Program-made: the position numbers and the translations under genes
The notes under the pieces: model-generated
Databases searched by the model: none
The model's input: only the letters and a program-made list of their open reading frames with translations
What the model was told of the DNA's origin: nothing
Shown: positions 45,221 to 56,267 of the stretch, in pieces
Layout of the letters: each line of letters opens with the position of its first letter
How positions within the stretch are numbered: position 1 is the stretch's first letter
From: Ceriagrion tenellum
Lineage: Eukaryota > Arthropoda > Insecta > Odonata > Coenagrionidae
NCBI GenBank assembly: GCA_963169105.1
Contig: OY720644.1
Location: 2,811,001 to 2,875,000 of the forward strand
Length of the DNA stretch: 64,000 nucleotides
Direction of reading: 5' to 3'

Positions 45221-45679
45221 AATAAATAATGAACTTTCAGATTAAATTTTAGATAATTGCAATTTTTTTCAATGCGTGTCAATCGGAAAACAAATTGTCA
45301 ATCATTGTTGAGGAGTGGAATACTCTCTCGCATAAAACAGACATTGAAACATTGAAGGAACGTAGTTGGGTCTCGTTGACCAAATTAGTTATACGAATCA
45401 CGTATTAACATCTAACGTAGGACTTCTCAGAAATAAAATCTAGCAGTTTTAATGTAATATAGACACAATACTTCATGTTTTAAATGGAGGCATTCTCATA
45501 TGTAAATTTGAAAATCGTTCCAACCAAAATTCATCCTACCTCAAAATTCAGATAATTGATAAATCGGCCGTGAATTAACAGGCTAGAGCACTCGGCGCGA
45601 AATTTAGGGGTCCAAGAGTTCAAGTCGAAGAGTTGAAACCAAAAACAATAAAAACAAAGGTATTTTGTTCATTTTTTTG
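45221..45679. other. AT-rich unassigned sequence
   Basis: Nothing recognised between the two LINE tails. Confidence 0.4.
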
Positions 45680-46136
45680 ACCAAAAAAATTACCAAAATA
45701 CAAAGAAAAGCGGCACGCTTCGTTAAAAACTGCTACGAACGAACATACAGTGTCACACAATTGTTAGAGGGATTAAGATGGGAGTCCCTAGAGACTCGGA
45801 GGCTGCACGCTAGGCTTAGGCTGCTTGATAAATTCAGAATTGATATTTTTCAGAGCGGCACAAAGAATATTATCATGACGCTTCACTACATTTCTAGGTC
45901 TGACAGATGCGATAAAATAAGAGAGATGCTCTGCCGAACAGATAGATACAAAAACTCGTTCTTTCCACGCACAATAAGCGACCACAATAAAAACTGAGCT
46001 CCTCAAAATACACTCCCATAGGATATGTCACCATTTCACCTCCAAAGCTTTTACATCTTTACACGGCTGGTTACCTAACACCCCCTGCCACACGCCCATG
46101 CGGCGGCTCGCGGGTTAGAATGTAGATGTAGACACA
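45680..46136 (+). mobile_element. CR1-like LINE 3' end
   Basis: The frame (45,665-45,997) reads KKITKIQRKAARFVKNCYER, LEGLRWESLETRRLHARLRL, ISRSDRCDKIREMLCRTDRY and SFFPRTISDHNKN, then stop. The 3' UTR ends CCCCTGCCACACGCCCATG, GGCTCGCGGGTTAGAATG, TAGATGTAGA. It is 5'-truncated with an open C-terminal frame and is closest to 12,270. Confidence 0.85.
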
Positions 46137-48689
46137 AAGTACTGCACACAAGAGTGTCCCTTCATCCAAAAAGATGGAGCGGATTCCGTGCACATGTTCC
46201 ACCGTCAACTTAGTAACAGATATGAAGTCGATTTCTCAATTTTGCAAGCTCTGTTTACTTTGCAACATACACGGTAAAACGTGCAAAAAACACGCAGAAG
46301 GGTGAAGTGAGAGGAAGAGGCCCAGGGCTGGGTTGGAATAAGGTATGTGGAAAGAAACCTCTGGTATCCCTCATAACATTTCAGGATATCCAGTCATTTA
46401 TGACGAAAGAAATTATGTGTTGCTTGTCCAGGAATACAAATCCAACTATTACAGATGAGGCACTTATTCGTCCTCAACAAGTCAAAGAACCCTGCCCGCC
46501 CGGGAAACCGGTTTCCGTCAAATTGACTGGTATTGTATTGTATGTTGTGTATTTTAGTCCACTGATCAAAAGACTCAATGGGCAGGAAGTCCTCAACCCC
46601 CAGGACTATTGATATAAACCCTGATTATTCTTTACATTATGCTCGCTCCATTGTAAACTGAAAATAACGCAGCCATACAAATAAGTGTGGCATATATTTT
46701 ACATGCAATATATGCCATCCGATGTATTTTCGCCCTCTGATCTCGAATCTGGGGTCAGAATTGATCCATCACCCTTCAGTCTTCAGCAACTCTCTGAATA
46801 ACCTTCGGAAAAAAGAAGAACTTCACCGGTGGTACATGTTCTTGAGCTACCGAGTCATCTTACATTTTGGAGCATCCTGATCACCAATTCAAGGTTAGAA
46901 TTGCTCTGTCAACCCTTTAGTCTTCAGCAAACCGCTGAAAATCCACCGGTGGTTGGTATTTCTTAAGTTCAGTAAGTCTTAGTTAGCTGGGAATATCTGG
47001 GAGGGGTTCAGGCATTTTTGAGCATACCATAACCGTCTAAGATACCTCTCTAAGAGCTACTGTGCATGCTCACAGCTAAACGAATCCTACTACACATGCA
47101 TACATACCTGACAGACATTCTTTGCAATTCTACAAACCATCACATCTACTGTGCATGCCCGAACCCTTTCAAGATGCGCTATGCAAACAGGTGCCCCTCC
47201 CTCCCTCCGATCAATCAAATCCCTCCAGTACGTAATGTGCATGACCGCACCCTTCCCAGATATCCTGCGCATACCAATCTTGTACGAAAAGCTCGATAAG
47301 GGCTGAAAGGAACGATACATTGTATAATAATAAGTGCTTCACAATATTCAATCGATCTTCAGGCCGTGCATGTGATCTGAACCGTCTGATTTATTTTTAA
47401 AGCTATAGCTCTCCTGAGATATTCACTAAATAACTCCGTACTCTAAGTTCTTATGTGTAAATGATATTACTTATATAAAAGTTGTTGAAAGTGCAAAATA
47501 TGCGAATGAAAATCAGGCTAAATGAACATTGGGATGTTGTGCACATGTAGCCAGTGTACTATGGTTTTAAGGGTGGTCTCGACATCAACAAAAAATCAAA
47601 TACCCTAGTAAGCCTTATACTGGAATACATATACAAGATGCTGGAGCGAAAGACAAAAATGAAAGGTGCCAGTTTCATTATTAAAATTTTAAATTTAACG
47701 AATCGAAACTCTTTTCATTTTTAATCTAGATTCGCGTAATTTTGAACCAAAGACAAATCAATCTCCATAGCAATTTCAATCAACGATGGAGGAAATTTAC
47801 TGGGGTTACTAAGCACTAACATTTAAAGTACATACATTACCGAATGAGTCTATTTCAAAGAAATTTTAATGTTTGAGAATTATAGCTCTATGTAGTGGAC
47901 TCATACTGGTCAACAGCGATTTTTAACAATGATATTCTTTCCGCTGACAATAAGCCACTACAATAACCTTGATACCATGTGAAGTTATCACCCTCGCTAC
48001 GAGTTCTTCACTTGGGTATTGATGATAATAATTTTCCCACTGTTAGCTTTCATTGCTCTGACTACTCCCCGCATGTAAGTGTCCTGCATGGTTTGTTTAC
48101 TTCCCATGATTTGGCTTTCGTAATTAATCAATATTGGCTTCAAAATCACAGAGGCATTGCATCTAAGCATCCACAACGAGGAATGATCCTAATTAATGGT
48201 CTAGCATTACTTGCATTGTAATCCTAACAGCTTCTTGATACTCGCCGACAGACAAGTAGAGTATGCGGGGATCAGACTAGAACTGTGACGAATATTAAAT
48301 GCCTTGAGGGGAATCTGTCAACAATATGTATCCGTTTTGCCAAGCGTGTCGTACATAGTTCTGTAGAACTGCACAAATTAAAGTGCCTTTAACCGAGTAA
48401 AGTTTTCGCAGACCACCCCATCCTATTTTCCGAATGAATATTTTTGCAATCCATGTTTTTCCAATTTTTCAAATACTACACCTCGTTGCCTCTTGATGAG
48501 GGCGAAAAAGAAAAGACTCACGACTAAATTTTGAAAATAATATTCATATTTCACGAAACATAGTTGTGTATTACTGTGCACAAGTACGAACGCTCCACAA
48601 ATTTGATCGAAGATGTGAGGTTTTTTACTTTGAATGGACCGTTTTCGGCCGTTAGGAGCTAGAATAAATTCCCCAATTCTCAGTGATGT
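46137..48689. other. Unassigned sequence; 35-bp word at 46,991-47,025 shared with 48.8 kb
   Basis: GAATATCTGGGAGGGGTTCA and the next 15 bases recur exactly at 48,813-48,847. No coding domain was recognised. Confidence 0.4.
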
Positions 48690-49255
48690 TCAAAATGTAG
48701 ATGACATCAAACGAAGAATAGCTCAAGCTAAGAAAGCTCTGATCATAAGAAGGTGACTTTATTACAAACAAGGAAATCGTATGAGAAAACATTTGTGCGG
48801 AGCGCGACACTCGAATATCTGGGAGGGGTTCAGGCATTTTTGAGCATGCCATAGATCGAACAGCTCGAAAGAATCCACTATTGGAAAAACTGACCAGAAA
48901 AGGTGAGGTGCTTTATAACCTGGTACTGGGGGATGCTGAAGATGAAATGGACGAACTAAATGAGAAATGGTGAAGTTTAGAGAAGTGATAGAAAAGGACT
49001 CTATGGAACACACTATACATAAAAGAAGATGTAGATGAATTGGACACGACCTGAAGCACAATGGATATGTGAAGACTGTAATGTTGGGGAAAAATGGGGG
49101 AAAGAGTCCCCAAATGAAGGCTAAAGGTTAAATGCATAGACAAATTAAAGAGAAAAGTACTTAATCAAAAGTATATACGTAGGGAGTGAAGGGAAATTAC
49201 ACCATTAGATAGGGATAAGGATGGAGGGCAGCAGTCAACCAACCTTAAGATTGAA
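48690..49255 (+). mobile_element. LINE 3' fragment, endonuclease-RT type, decayed
   Basis: Frames read VDDIKRRIAQAKKALIIRR, then KRTLWNTLYIKEDVDELD-type text, and later frames close with DGGQQSTNLKIEQ. This parallels the fragment at 50,865. A 35-bp stretch (48,813-48,847), also present at 46,991, is inserted at the point where LYGSETWT is expected. Confidence 0.6.
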
Positions 49256-50079
49256 CAACTAGCCAACCAAAGATTGATTATACTTGCAAAAAACACAGGT
49301 TGAACGTTGTTCATTAATCATTATTATTAAAATAAAACGTTAAGATTATTGATCATTCCAAATGCCTCGCGCAATACAGTGATAAAAGTGGTTCTAGATC
49401 ATTTTTGGGTAGTATTCATTTTCCCCATTCGTAGAGTTTACTCTTATTGATCTAGGACAGAGCCGTCAGAGTTACGAGTAGACAAGGTGATTACCGAGTG
49501 CGGCCTGGCCCAAGGAGGTGAAGGGCATAACCCAGGGACACTAGCCAAGGGGGTTTCCTTCTTGATCCTTCAGTTAACAATACCAAGAGGATGAGCTAAA
49601 TCCTCCCCCTATTTCCCCTATTCATACCCTCAACCGAGAATCCTTCTTTCACTTACGAACGATCCCCCACCACTAAAGACACAAAGCCTGAATTCCTTCA
49701 AATTTTCCTATGTACCGCCGTCACTGAACACATACCTTCTTCATTAAAAACACAATTAAGATGCTGAATGTGAAAATAAATCGACACATACACATTTGCA
49801 ACGAATATTTTTCCATCACACTGGAGCCGACGCCAGCGCAGTTTCAATTGAAATAACATTTTGACGTAGGCGTTTACATGAATTATTACGGATTTATTTA
49901 CGGAACTTGTCATTACCATAAAATATGAGAGCACCTAAGTGTCGTGGAGATATTTTATGGAAAGTCTACACAAAGAATATAATCCGCACAAATTCAAACG
50001 TGAGTTAAGCCCCTCCTTTTGGTTGCACCTCGTAGTACGGCGGGAGCACAGGGAACAAGAGGCAAACACACAGCTTGCA
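49256..50079. other. Unassigned sequence
   Basis: No domain or repeat was recognised. Confidence 0.4.
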
Positions 50080-50825
50080 TAATGGCTCAATAAAGGCAGG
50101 TATCACAACAATGGAATCGGCGAGATGAATTTACGCTGCTCAACAGTAAAAAATGGAGAAAATAGTGCGCTCTACAGTAAAGAATTACAAAGAAAAAAAT
50201 CCTAGGAGAATTACTAGCTAAAAACCACAAGTCATTCTGGTCTACAGCGAGTGCGCTTCAGGGCGAATCTTCGACAGTACAGTCCTTATTGGATACAAAC
50301 GGCAAAGTGGTAACCAACAGAATTGACAAAGCCAACTTAATAAACCACTACTTTGAATGTGTATACAATACGGATGACGCAGTACACAATTCAGACATTT
50401 ATGACATTTTGAGCGGATGACTGACATAATTATTGAACGCGAGGGAATGACTAAACAACTGAGTTCGATTTAAAGTATCAAGTCCCCAGGTCCAGAGGAA
50501 ATACTTGCACGCGTGCCCCAGGAGTTAAAATCACAGATAGCACCATTACATGACATCATTTTTGGAAAATCATTATCCGAAAGCAAGGTACCTCAAGACT
50601 GTAAAATAACCAACGTCAAACCAATGTTTAAAAAGGAAACAGGCATGACCCAGGGAATTACAGGCCTATAACGTTAACATCGCTTTATTTTAAGATTCTG
50701 GAACATTATTTCTAGCAATATTTTGACCTTCTTGGACAATCTAAAGTTCTAACATAGAAGTCAGCACGGCTTACGGAAGGGTTAATCCTGTAATACACAG
50801 ATTGCGCTCTAACCTAAGAGAAAAT
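50080..50825 (+). pseudogene. CR1-like ORF2 linker and RT start, decayed
   Basis: The plus strand reads LGELLAKNHKSFWSTASALQ, VQSLLDTNGKVVTNRIDKAN and INHYFECVYNTDDAV, the linker before the RT, very like 38,155-38,343. After a stop, other frames give SSPGPEEI, VPQDCKITNV and HGLRKG, the RT fingers. Many stops. It ends abruptly where a different LINE begins. Confidence 0.75.
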
Positions 50826-50864
50826 ATGACTGCAGAAGTCACCCTGATAGCAATCAAGCACTGA

Positions 50865-51475
50865 TAGACAGAAAAATTAGAGCAAGTAAATTCCCTCACC
50901 TATCTCGGAAGTACCATCAAGTGGGACAGAAGAAGTCAAACGGATATCAAGCAAAGAAGAGGCCAAGCCAAAAAAGCGTTCATGATGAAAATGCGATGAC
51001 TGTGCTCAAAAAAGATTGGATTACGCTAGAAGAAACAGGTTGAGAAAACGTTCATGTGGAGCGCGACACTCTATGGATCGGACACATGGACCATTGGAAA
51101 AGCTAACCAGTTAAGACTCGAGACCTTATAATCCTGGTGTTGGAGGAGGATGCTGAAGAAAAAATTGACGGACAAATTTAGAACTGATGAATTTTACTGA
51201 AGAATGGAATAGGAGAGGACCATATGGAACACAATACAGAAAAGAAGAACCAGATGGATTGGGCACTCACTCTGAGGCTCAATGGATTTATGAAGGACAT
51301 AATTGAAGGTAAAATAGAGGGGAAAGTCCTAAGAGAATGGACCCAGGAATGGACATCTTAAAGAGGAAATTGCTCAGAAGGAGCAAGCAGGGAGTTGGTT
51401 CCCAGCGTTAGATAAGAGGAGGTAGGAGGACTGCAATCAACCAATCTCACAATGAAACGACCAATGATGATGAAT
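50865..51475 (+). mobile_element. LINE 3' fragment, endonuclease-RT type
   Basis: Frames read VNSLTYLGSTIKWDRRSQTD, IKQRRGQAKKAFMMK, KTFMWSATLYGSDTWTIGKA, SWCWRRMLKKKLTDK and ERTIWNTIQKRRTRWIGHS, the post-catalytic part of ORF2. The 3' end reaches RRWEDCNQPI-like sequence and then GATGATGAATAAA. Several TGA/TAG changes break the frame. Confidence 0.8.
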
Positions 51476-51529
51476 AAAAACCGCCTTCCACCCAATACAT
51501 TCCCGTCATACACTTCACCCTACAACTCC

Positions 51530-51628
51530 CTTAATCTTATCCAATATACTTTAACACAGCTGATATTGTAACACTCCCTGCCACATGCCAACATGGCGGC
51601 TCGCAGGTTAGCATGCACATGTAGAATT
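51530..51628 (+). mobile_element. CR1-like LINE 3' tail only
   Basis: TGTAACACTCCCTGCCACATG, CCAACATGGCGGCTCGCAGG, TTAGCATGCACATGTAGA is the shared 3' tail with no coding part. It is a very short 5'-truncated insertion or a relic. Confidence 0.7.
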
Positions 51629-52559
51629 TCCTAGCAAATAAAAAAGATATCCTAGAGCTAATACTTCGTCATCGTTCACTCCGCTCGAAAAATTACACTT
51701 TTTTCTGTCAATTATTCACGAATAAGATAGAAAAGTACCATATTTCCTAAAAATTCGCCAAAACACGATTATTCACAAAACCTCTTGCAATTACAAGCAT
51801 ATTTTGAGAAAATAATGGCACAGAAATTAGGTCATCATTCAAATAGTCTTATTGAGGACTTGACGTTCTGCATGCTACTAAAATGTCAATAAAATTAATC
51901 TAATTCAAGTTTCGATGTAGCCAACTTGACTAATAACTGAAATTGACTTTAAAATTTATCAATTTCAAGACTATGCTTAGTGTAAACAAGTCGTTGCTAT
52001 GATAAGCAAACACGATGGAATGAGAATAATACAACGAGCATAAACACCACCTTCTTCCCGCAAAATATGCCATAATAACGAACTTTCCGTGCACGTGAGG
52101 AAAATAATATTCTCGCCGCTCCAGAACGTGAGTCCTCTTACTTTCCACTCCCTTCAGGGTTTATAGAGCAAAGGGGTCACTGTGAGAGGGGTGTGTGTTT
52201 TTTATTCCCGCGAGACAAAAACTGAGTGAAGCACTGGACGTTAAGAGAGTCCGCATCTTCCGCCCTCGGCAGATATGTGATGCTCTCCGTGATTGTAGTG
52301 CGCTAGTTAGTGGCTAATTAACTCAGGAGAGTGAGGGTTGACCGCGTAGCAGAGAGGGTTTAGGAGGCTGAGCCTGTATCCCTTCCCTTTCTCCCGTGAG
52401 AAGAAAAGAAAAAATGAACAAAAAAACAAACGACTGCGCCCCGTGCGCGGACGACACGTAATAATCCTTCACGCGCCACGAGCATGCGCGCGAATAGGCT
52501 CGAGTTGAAAAAATATAATTTTCCACGAGAGAGCTCGTCCCTTCGCTTGTCCTCGAGTG
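51629..52559. other. Unassigned sequence, becoming CpG-richer after 52,150
   Basis: Overlapping minus frames at 52,323-52,599 have no domain. Confidence 0.4.
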
Positions 52560-52650
52560 TTTGTCTCGTCGTTAATGAGGACCCACCGGCGCGCCGCAAC
52601 GCGTTATAAAAGACCTGAATTCTTTCATTGTTTGACTGAATTCTAAAGAA
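52560..52650 (+). promoter_or_regulatory. Candidate TATA-box promoter
   Basis: TTATAAAAGACC at about 52,604-52,615 follows a CG-rich stretch (CCGGCGCGCCGCAACGCG). The combination resembles a TATA promoter, but no exon was identified downstream. Confidence 0.3.
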
Positions 52651-52966
52651 ATTTCACTTGATTTTCAGATAGAACTCCTTTGACCTGTGAACACGTTGAT
52701 ATCGAAATTACATTATAAAAAATACTTATGAGATATAAGGTGACCTCAAGATTAATTTATGCAATGCATATGCCCTTCACAGAGCGGCCATGTATATTCC
52801 AACACCCCAACACTTGATTACAAAAAAATTGTTTATAATGAAATAAATTGTAGCAAATTTTTACATTACATGAATGTAATTTGTGCTTAATGTATTACTA
52901 TTTATATGATTTTCTGTGCATTACACTGTCCTATTTGGGTGTAAATTGATATACGTGAAAAGATCG
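52651..52966. other. AT-rich unassigned sequence
   Basis: Nothing recognised. Confidence 0.4.
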
Positions 52967-53182
52967 GCCGGCCCCGGTGGCGGCGGGGTAAAGTCCTCGC
53001 CTGCTATACCGAGGGTCGCGGGTTCGAGTCCCACCTGGGTGGGTTTATCACCATCCAGGGCATGGATGTATGTCACGTTCTGTTGGTCCGGTCCCTGGAA
53101 AACCTGATGACAGGCTCAGCAGCCTATCAGGATTCCGGGGGACATACGGGCCAACAGAATCGTCCGGCAGCAAAATAATATT
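52967..53182 (+). mobile_element. tRNA-derived SINE, second family
   Basis: The head has an A-box-like TGGCGGCGGGG (52,978-52,988) and a perfect B box GGTTCGAGTCC (53,021-53,031). A non-tRNA body starting ATCACCATCCAGGGCATGGA and ending near CGTCCGGCAGCAAAATAAT follows. The tRNA-like head does not fold as a clean tRNA and continues without a 3' end, so a SINE fits better than a tRNA gene. No TSD was recognised. Confidence 0.7.
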
Positions 53183-53709
53183 TCTAAAGTTGTACGAAAG
53201 CGTACGTGTTGACCTCCATGCAATAATTTGTAAGTATTATTTCTGTTTTACACGAATGCACTATATTTGCTCAATGTATTATTATTGTCGTACATTGAAT
53301 TCCATTTTTCATAATATGGGCAAAACTCATATATTCCAATTAATTGTTTTTCATGCTTTGGAAAATCGTGATTATTAAATGCCAGCGCTGCTATTTATTT
53401 AAGGAAGGCAGTCTCCATACAGGTGACACCTTTGAGTCTGTCTAAAGCTCCAATTATTTGTAAAAAAGTATGTATGAAACTGTGGAGTAAAATATATTAT
53501 ATTATTATTTTTTAAAATTGCATTTTTTCGATACTGGTTTTTACTCTAATGACTGTGAAATTTTTAAATCCATGACAGAATGTTATAGATTTTTGAGTAT
53601 TTTTTTCAATCTCTTCCATAGCTATGCATTTAACAAATATATTGCTAAAAAAGGCAAATCATTTGTTTCTCTGCAGTTTAATTGCTTCAGGAGACAAGCT
53701 GTATAAGAA
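53183..53709. other. AT-rich unassigned sequence
   Basis: Nothing recognised. Confidence 0.4.
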
Positions 53710-54283
53710 ATGGGACATAAGCCCCAAATCCCAATAAAGAATGAGAGTAAAGGCAATTATACACACGTATACACACCCACGGAACAAAGTAGCCGCCGAG
53801 AGGAAGAAAAATTGACCCAACCAAGAGGACGCATGACTATCCCGACTGTCATGGGAACATCGGAAAAAATCGCAAGGATATTAAGAAAACAACGTGGTCA
53901 AAAGATTAAATTGTGTAACTAAGAATAATATGCCTGGACCCAAGGACCGCATCCCACAAGAGTCATGAGAAGGTGTCTACGAGGTGCCATGCTCATAAGG
54001 AAGATCATGTATTGGCGAAACATGCAGGTCCATGAGCACAAGACTAAAGAAGCATGCAAGGGCGACGAAAAATAAGCAATTCAACTTGTCTGCCGTAGCG
54101 GAACATGCCTGGAGTGATAAGGGACATACAATTAAATTCGAAGACGCAAAATTACTTTCAAAGGAGAGCCGATATTATCCAAGGTTAATCAAAGAAGCCA
54201 TAAAGATTTGGAAGTACCCGGATAACTTCAACAGAGACAAAGGCAATCCACTAGGCAACTCATGGAAGAGACTTAATTGTTGA
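53710..54283 (+). pseudogene. Penelope-like linker and GIY-YIG endonuclease
   Basis: 53,710-53,922 reads the linker MTIPTVMGTSEKIARILRKQ and stops. In a second frame come GVYEVPCS, a stop, GRSCIGETCRSMSTRLKKH, then 54,032-54,283 with SAVAEHAWSDKGHTIKFEDA, KLLSKESRYYPRLIKEAIKI and NFNRDKGNPLGNSWKRL, the complete C-terminal GIY-YIG part. At least one frameshift and one stop inactivate it. It is a different subfamily from the 4.9 kb copy, which lacks the EHAW...NFNRD segment. Confidence 0.85.
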
Positions 54284-54323
54284 AGGCGTAACTTTGTGGA
54301 ATGGAAGGTTACCTTGGACAGGC

Positions 54324-54372
54324 AAGGACCTGGAAAATGATTGCAAGGCAGTCGAAACCTGGGTCGGGAATT
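54324..54372 (+). ncRNA. Decayed hammerhead motif of the Penelope end
   Basis: Downstream of the endonuclease, CTGGAAAATG, stem GATTGC/GCAGTC, GAAAC (54,354-54,358), loop CTGG and GTC (54,363-54,365) keep the ribozyme order. The CTGATGA box is lost. Its place just 3' of the endonuclease is as expected. Confidence 0.65.
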
Positions 54373-54450
54373 AAAGTTTGAAGTGTGGAAAATACTAAGA
54401 GTTCTCTCTTTTTAGTCATGTCACGGAAGAGAGTTATCCGCGCCGACCAA

Positions 54451-54720
54451 TCACAGCGCGGCGCATCCATATAGTACAATACTCCATGTGGAGCGTTTTG
54501 CGAATCTTTTTCTTATATCGGTCCTGATATTTCTCGTAGTCACCAGTTCCTTAATCTTGCTAAATGCTACTTTTCCCTGCGCTATTCTACTTTTAATTGC
54601 CTCTGTACAATTGCCGTTCTGAGTAACTATACTCCCCAGGTACTTACTTGTTTTAATTTTTCTACTTCCAGCCATATATGTAATGGTCCTTCTGTCTTCG
54701 TCATAACCATAGTTTCATTT
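54451..54720 (-). mobile_element. LINE fragment, endonuclease-RT type
   Basis: The minus-strand frame (54,451-54,675) reads KIKTSKYLGSIVTQNGNCTE, IKSRIAQGKVAFSKIKEL and STWSIVLYGCAAL, the region just after the RT palm. The rest is missing. Confidence 0.75.
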
Positions 54721-55468
54721 CTATCTATCCCGATTACGATATTCTAAATCTTCAAAATATCACCGTCTGTTTCGCTGATAATATATCAACCAACTAAATT
54801 CCATACCTCCATCTAAGTAGTAAGCTATTATTAAAACTACTTTCCTTACGATGAAAGCTATTTAAATATCCCAATTTATTCATAATGGCCCTTTATTTTC
54901 TCCATATTTTTCGCATATGCCTCAGCTTCAACAATACTCTCAGTCGACAATGGGACTAACCCGAAAAAGTTTGAGCAATTTTAGGATTTTTTTTCCAAAT
55001 TATTACGATTTCAAAAGGAAAGAACATTTGCGTGAAGGAACAAATATCCGTTTCCTCTGGGCCATTTTGGAGGGTTCATGAGTCAAGATGTCATGGCGAG
55101 CCCCTTCAATCTTACACCTAATCGATATCAATGGCATGTCAATCGAGAAGGATGGATAATTATGACGGAGTTATAAGAATTCATATAAGTACTAAGGAAT
55201 CTAGTGGCTTAGTCTCCTATATTGCCAAAGACTAAGAAGCATCTCTACCATTCTTGTCGCCCAGCAAGTCACCGGTTCGTATTTCAATGCCCCCACACTG
55301 AAACCCCAATATATGGGACGCATGATAGATAAAATGTTTACGACCACAGTTCACCACTAAGTGCCATTTTTAAGGTTTTGATATAATGATTCTTGGGAAT
55401 ATTGCTAATTGTTGAAACCATAGTCGAGGCTTATTAAACGTGCGTGAAAATTTATTTATGGTTTTTAT
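54721..55468. other. Unassigned sequence
   Basis: Nothing recognised. Confidence 0.4.
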
Positions 55469-55790
55469 TATTATCACTACACTTGGATATTTGGGGAGGC
55501 GGGCGACGGCTAAGGTCTTTTGCGCCATAGGGGATAGGTAAGGGAAGAAGGGTGGATAGAAACCCGGCGTCGGCATTTGCCTGCTCTTAACGAAAGGCGC
55601 CAAGGGGACCACGGCTTAACGTCTCATCCGACAGACGGAGTACTGTACTCTAAGTGTCCTCCACATGACAAGTAGGGATCGGGTTCCCTCTGAAAATCTT
55701 CCGCCTCAGCAGGGATTTGAACCCTGGCCGCCCGTGTGGTAGGCGCGTACTCTAGCCTCTACACCAACCCGATCCCCTATTATCACTACA
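55469..55790 (-). mobile_element. Full-length tRNA-derived SINE copy C with 13-bp TSD
   Basis: The SINE (55,482-55,777, minus strand) starts with a tRNA-like head: A box TGGTGTAGAGG (complement of 55,756-55,766) and B box GGTTCAAATCC (complement of 55,713-55,723). The body shared with copies A and B follows, ending AATATCCAA. A perfect 13-bp duplication TATTATCACTACA flanks it (55,469-55,481 and 55,778-55,790). It is the reference copy for the family. Confidence 0.9.
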
Positions 55791-56116
55791 TTCATAGAAC
55801 ATTTTCGTAAATTTATGCCGGAATTGCATGCATATGATTCATTCACTTAAGCGGACTGCGCATTCTGTCTTCAGCGTTTCCCCGTGCTGTGGTACCCTAA
55901 GGTTCATCTTTTCATTCAAATATACAATAAATTTAGTTCTAAGGAGGTATCCTAAGTTGGCATTGTAACCATTTTGTGCCATAAATACTCTTTGGCGTCG
56001 ACATTATCTCTATTATATCTACCTTAAAGGTCATGCAATACGATGCTTAATGCCAAGTACACTTATTATGCGTATTTTCTGTGAAGCGTCATTCCATGTC
56101 CTTTAATGGCTATTTA
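55791..56116. other. Unassigned sequence
   Basis: Nothing recognised. Confidence 0.4.
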
Positions 56117-56267
56117 TTTTCTGCGTACAATTTTGATACCCAAGAAAAAATTAATTCGCACCTCCTTATCTCAACTAGCCTTGCGTACAATTTCTGCGTA
56201 CAATTTTCTGCGTACAATTTTGATACCCAAGAAAAAATTAATTCGCACCTCCTTATCTCAACTAGCC
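56117..56267 (+). repeat. Direct duplication of about 64 bp
   Basis: TTTTCTGCGTACAATTTTGA through TCAACTAGCC occurs at 56,117-56,180 and again at 56,204-56,267 without change. TGCGTACAATTTC is repeated in the joint. The 87-bp spacing is a multiple of three, so frames through both copies stay open, giving two repetitive short ORFs with no known domain. Confidence 0.9.

Noticed and set aside
53021..53031. tRNA gene
   Set aside because: The B box is perfect but the arms do not form a clean cloverleaf, and the sequence continues into a SINE-like body.
55700..55777. tRNA gene on the minus strand
   Set aside because: The A and B boxes belong to the head of a SINE whose whole length is bounded by a 13-bp TSD.
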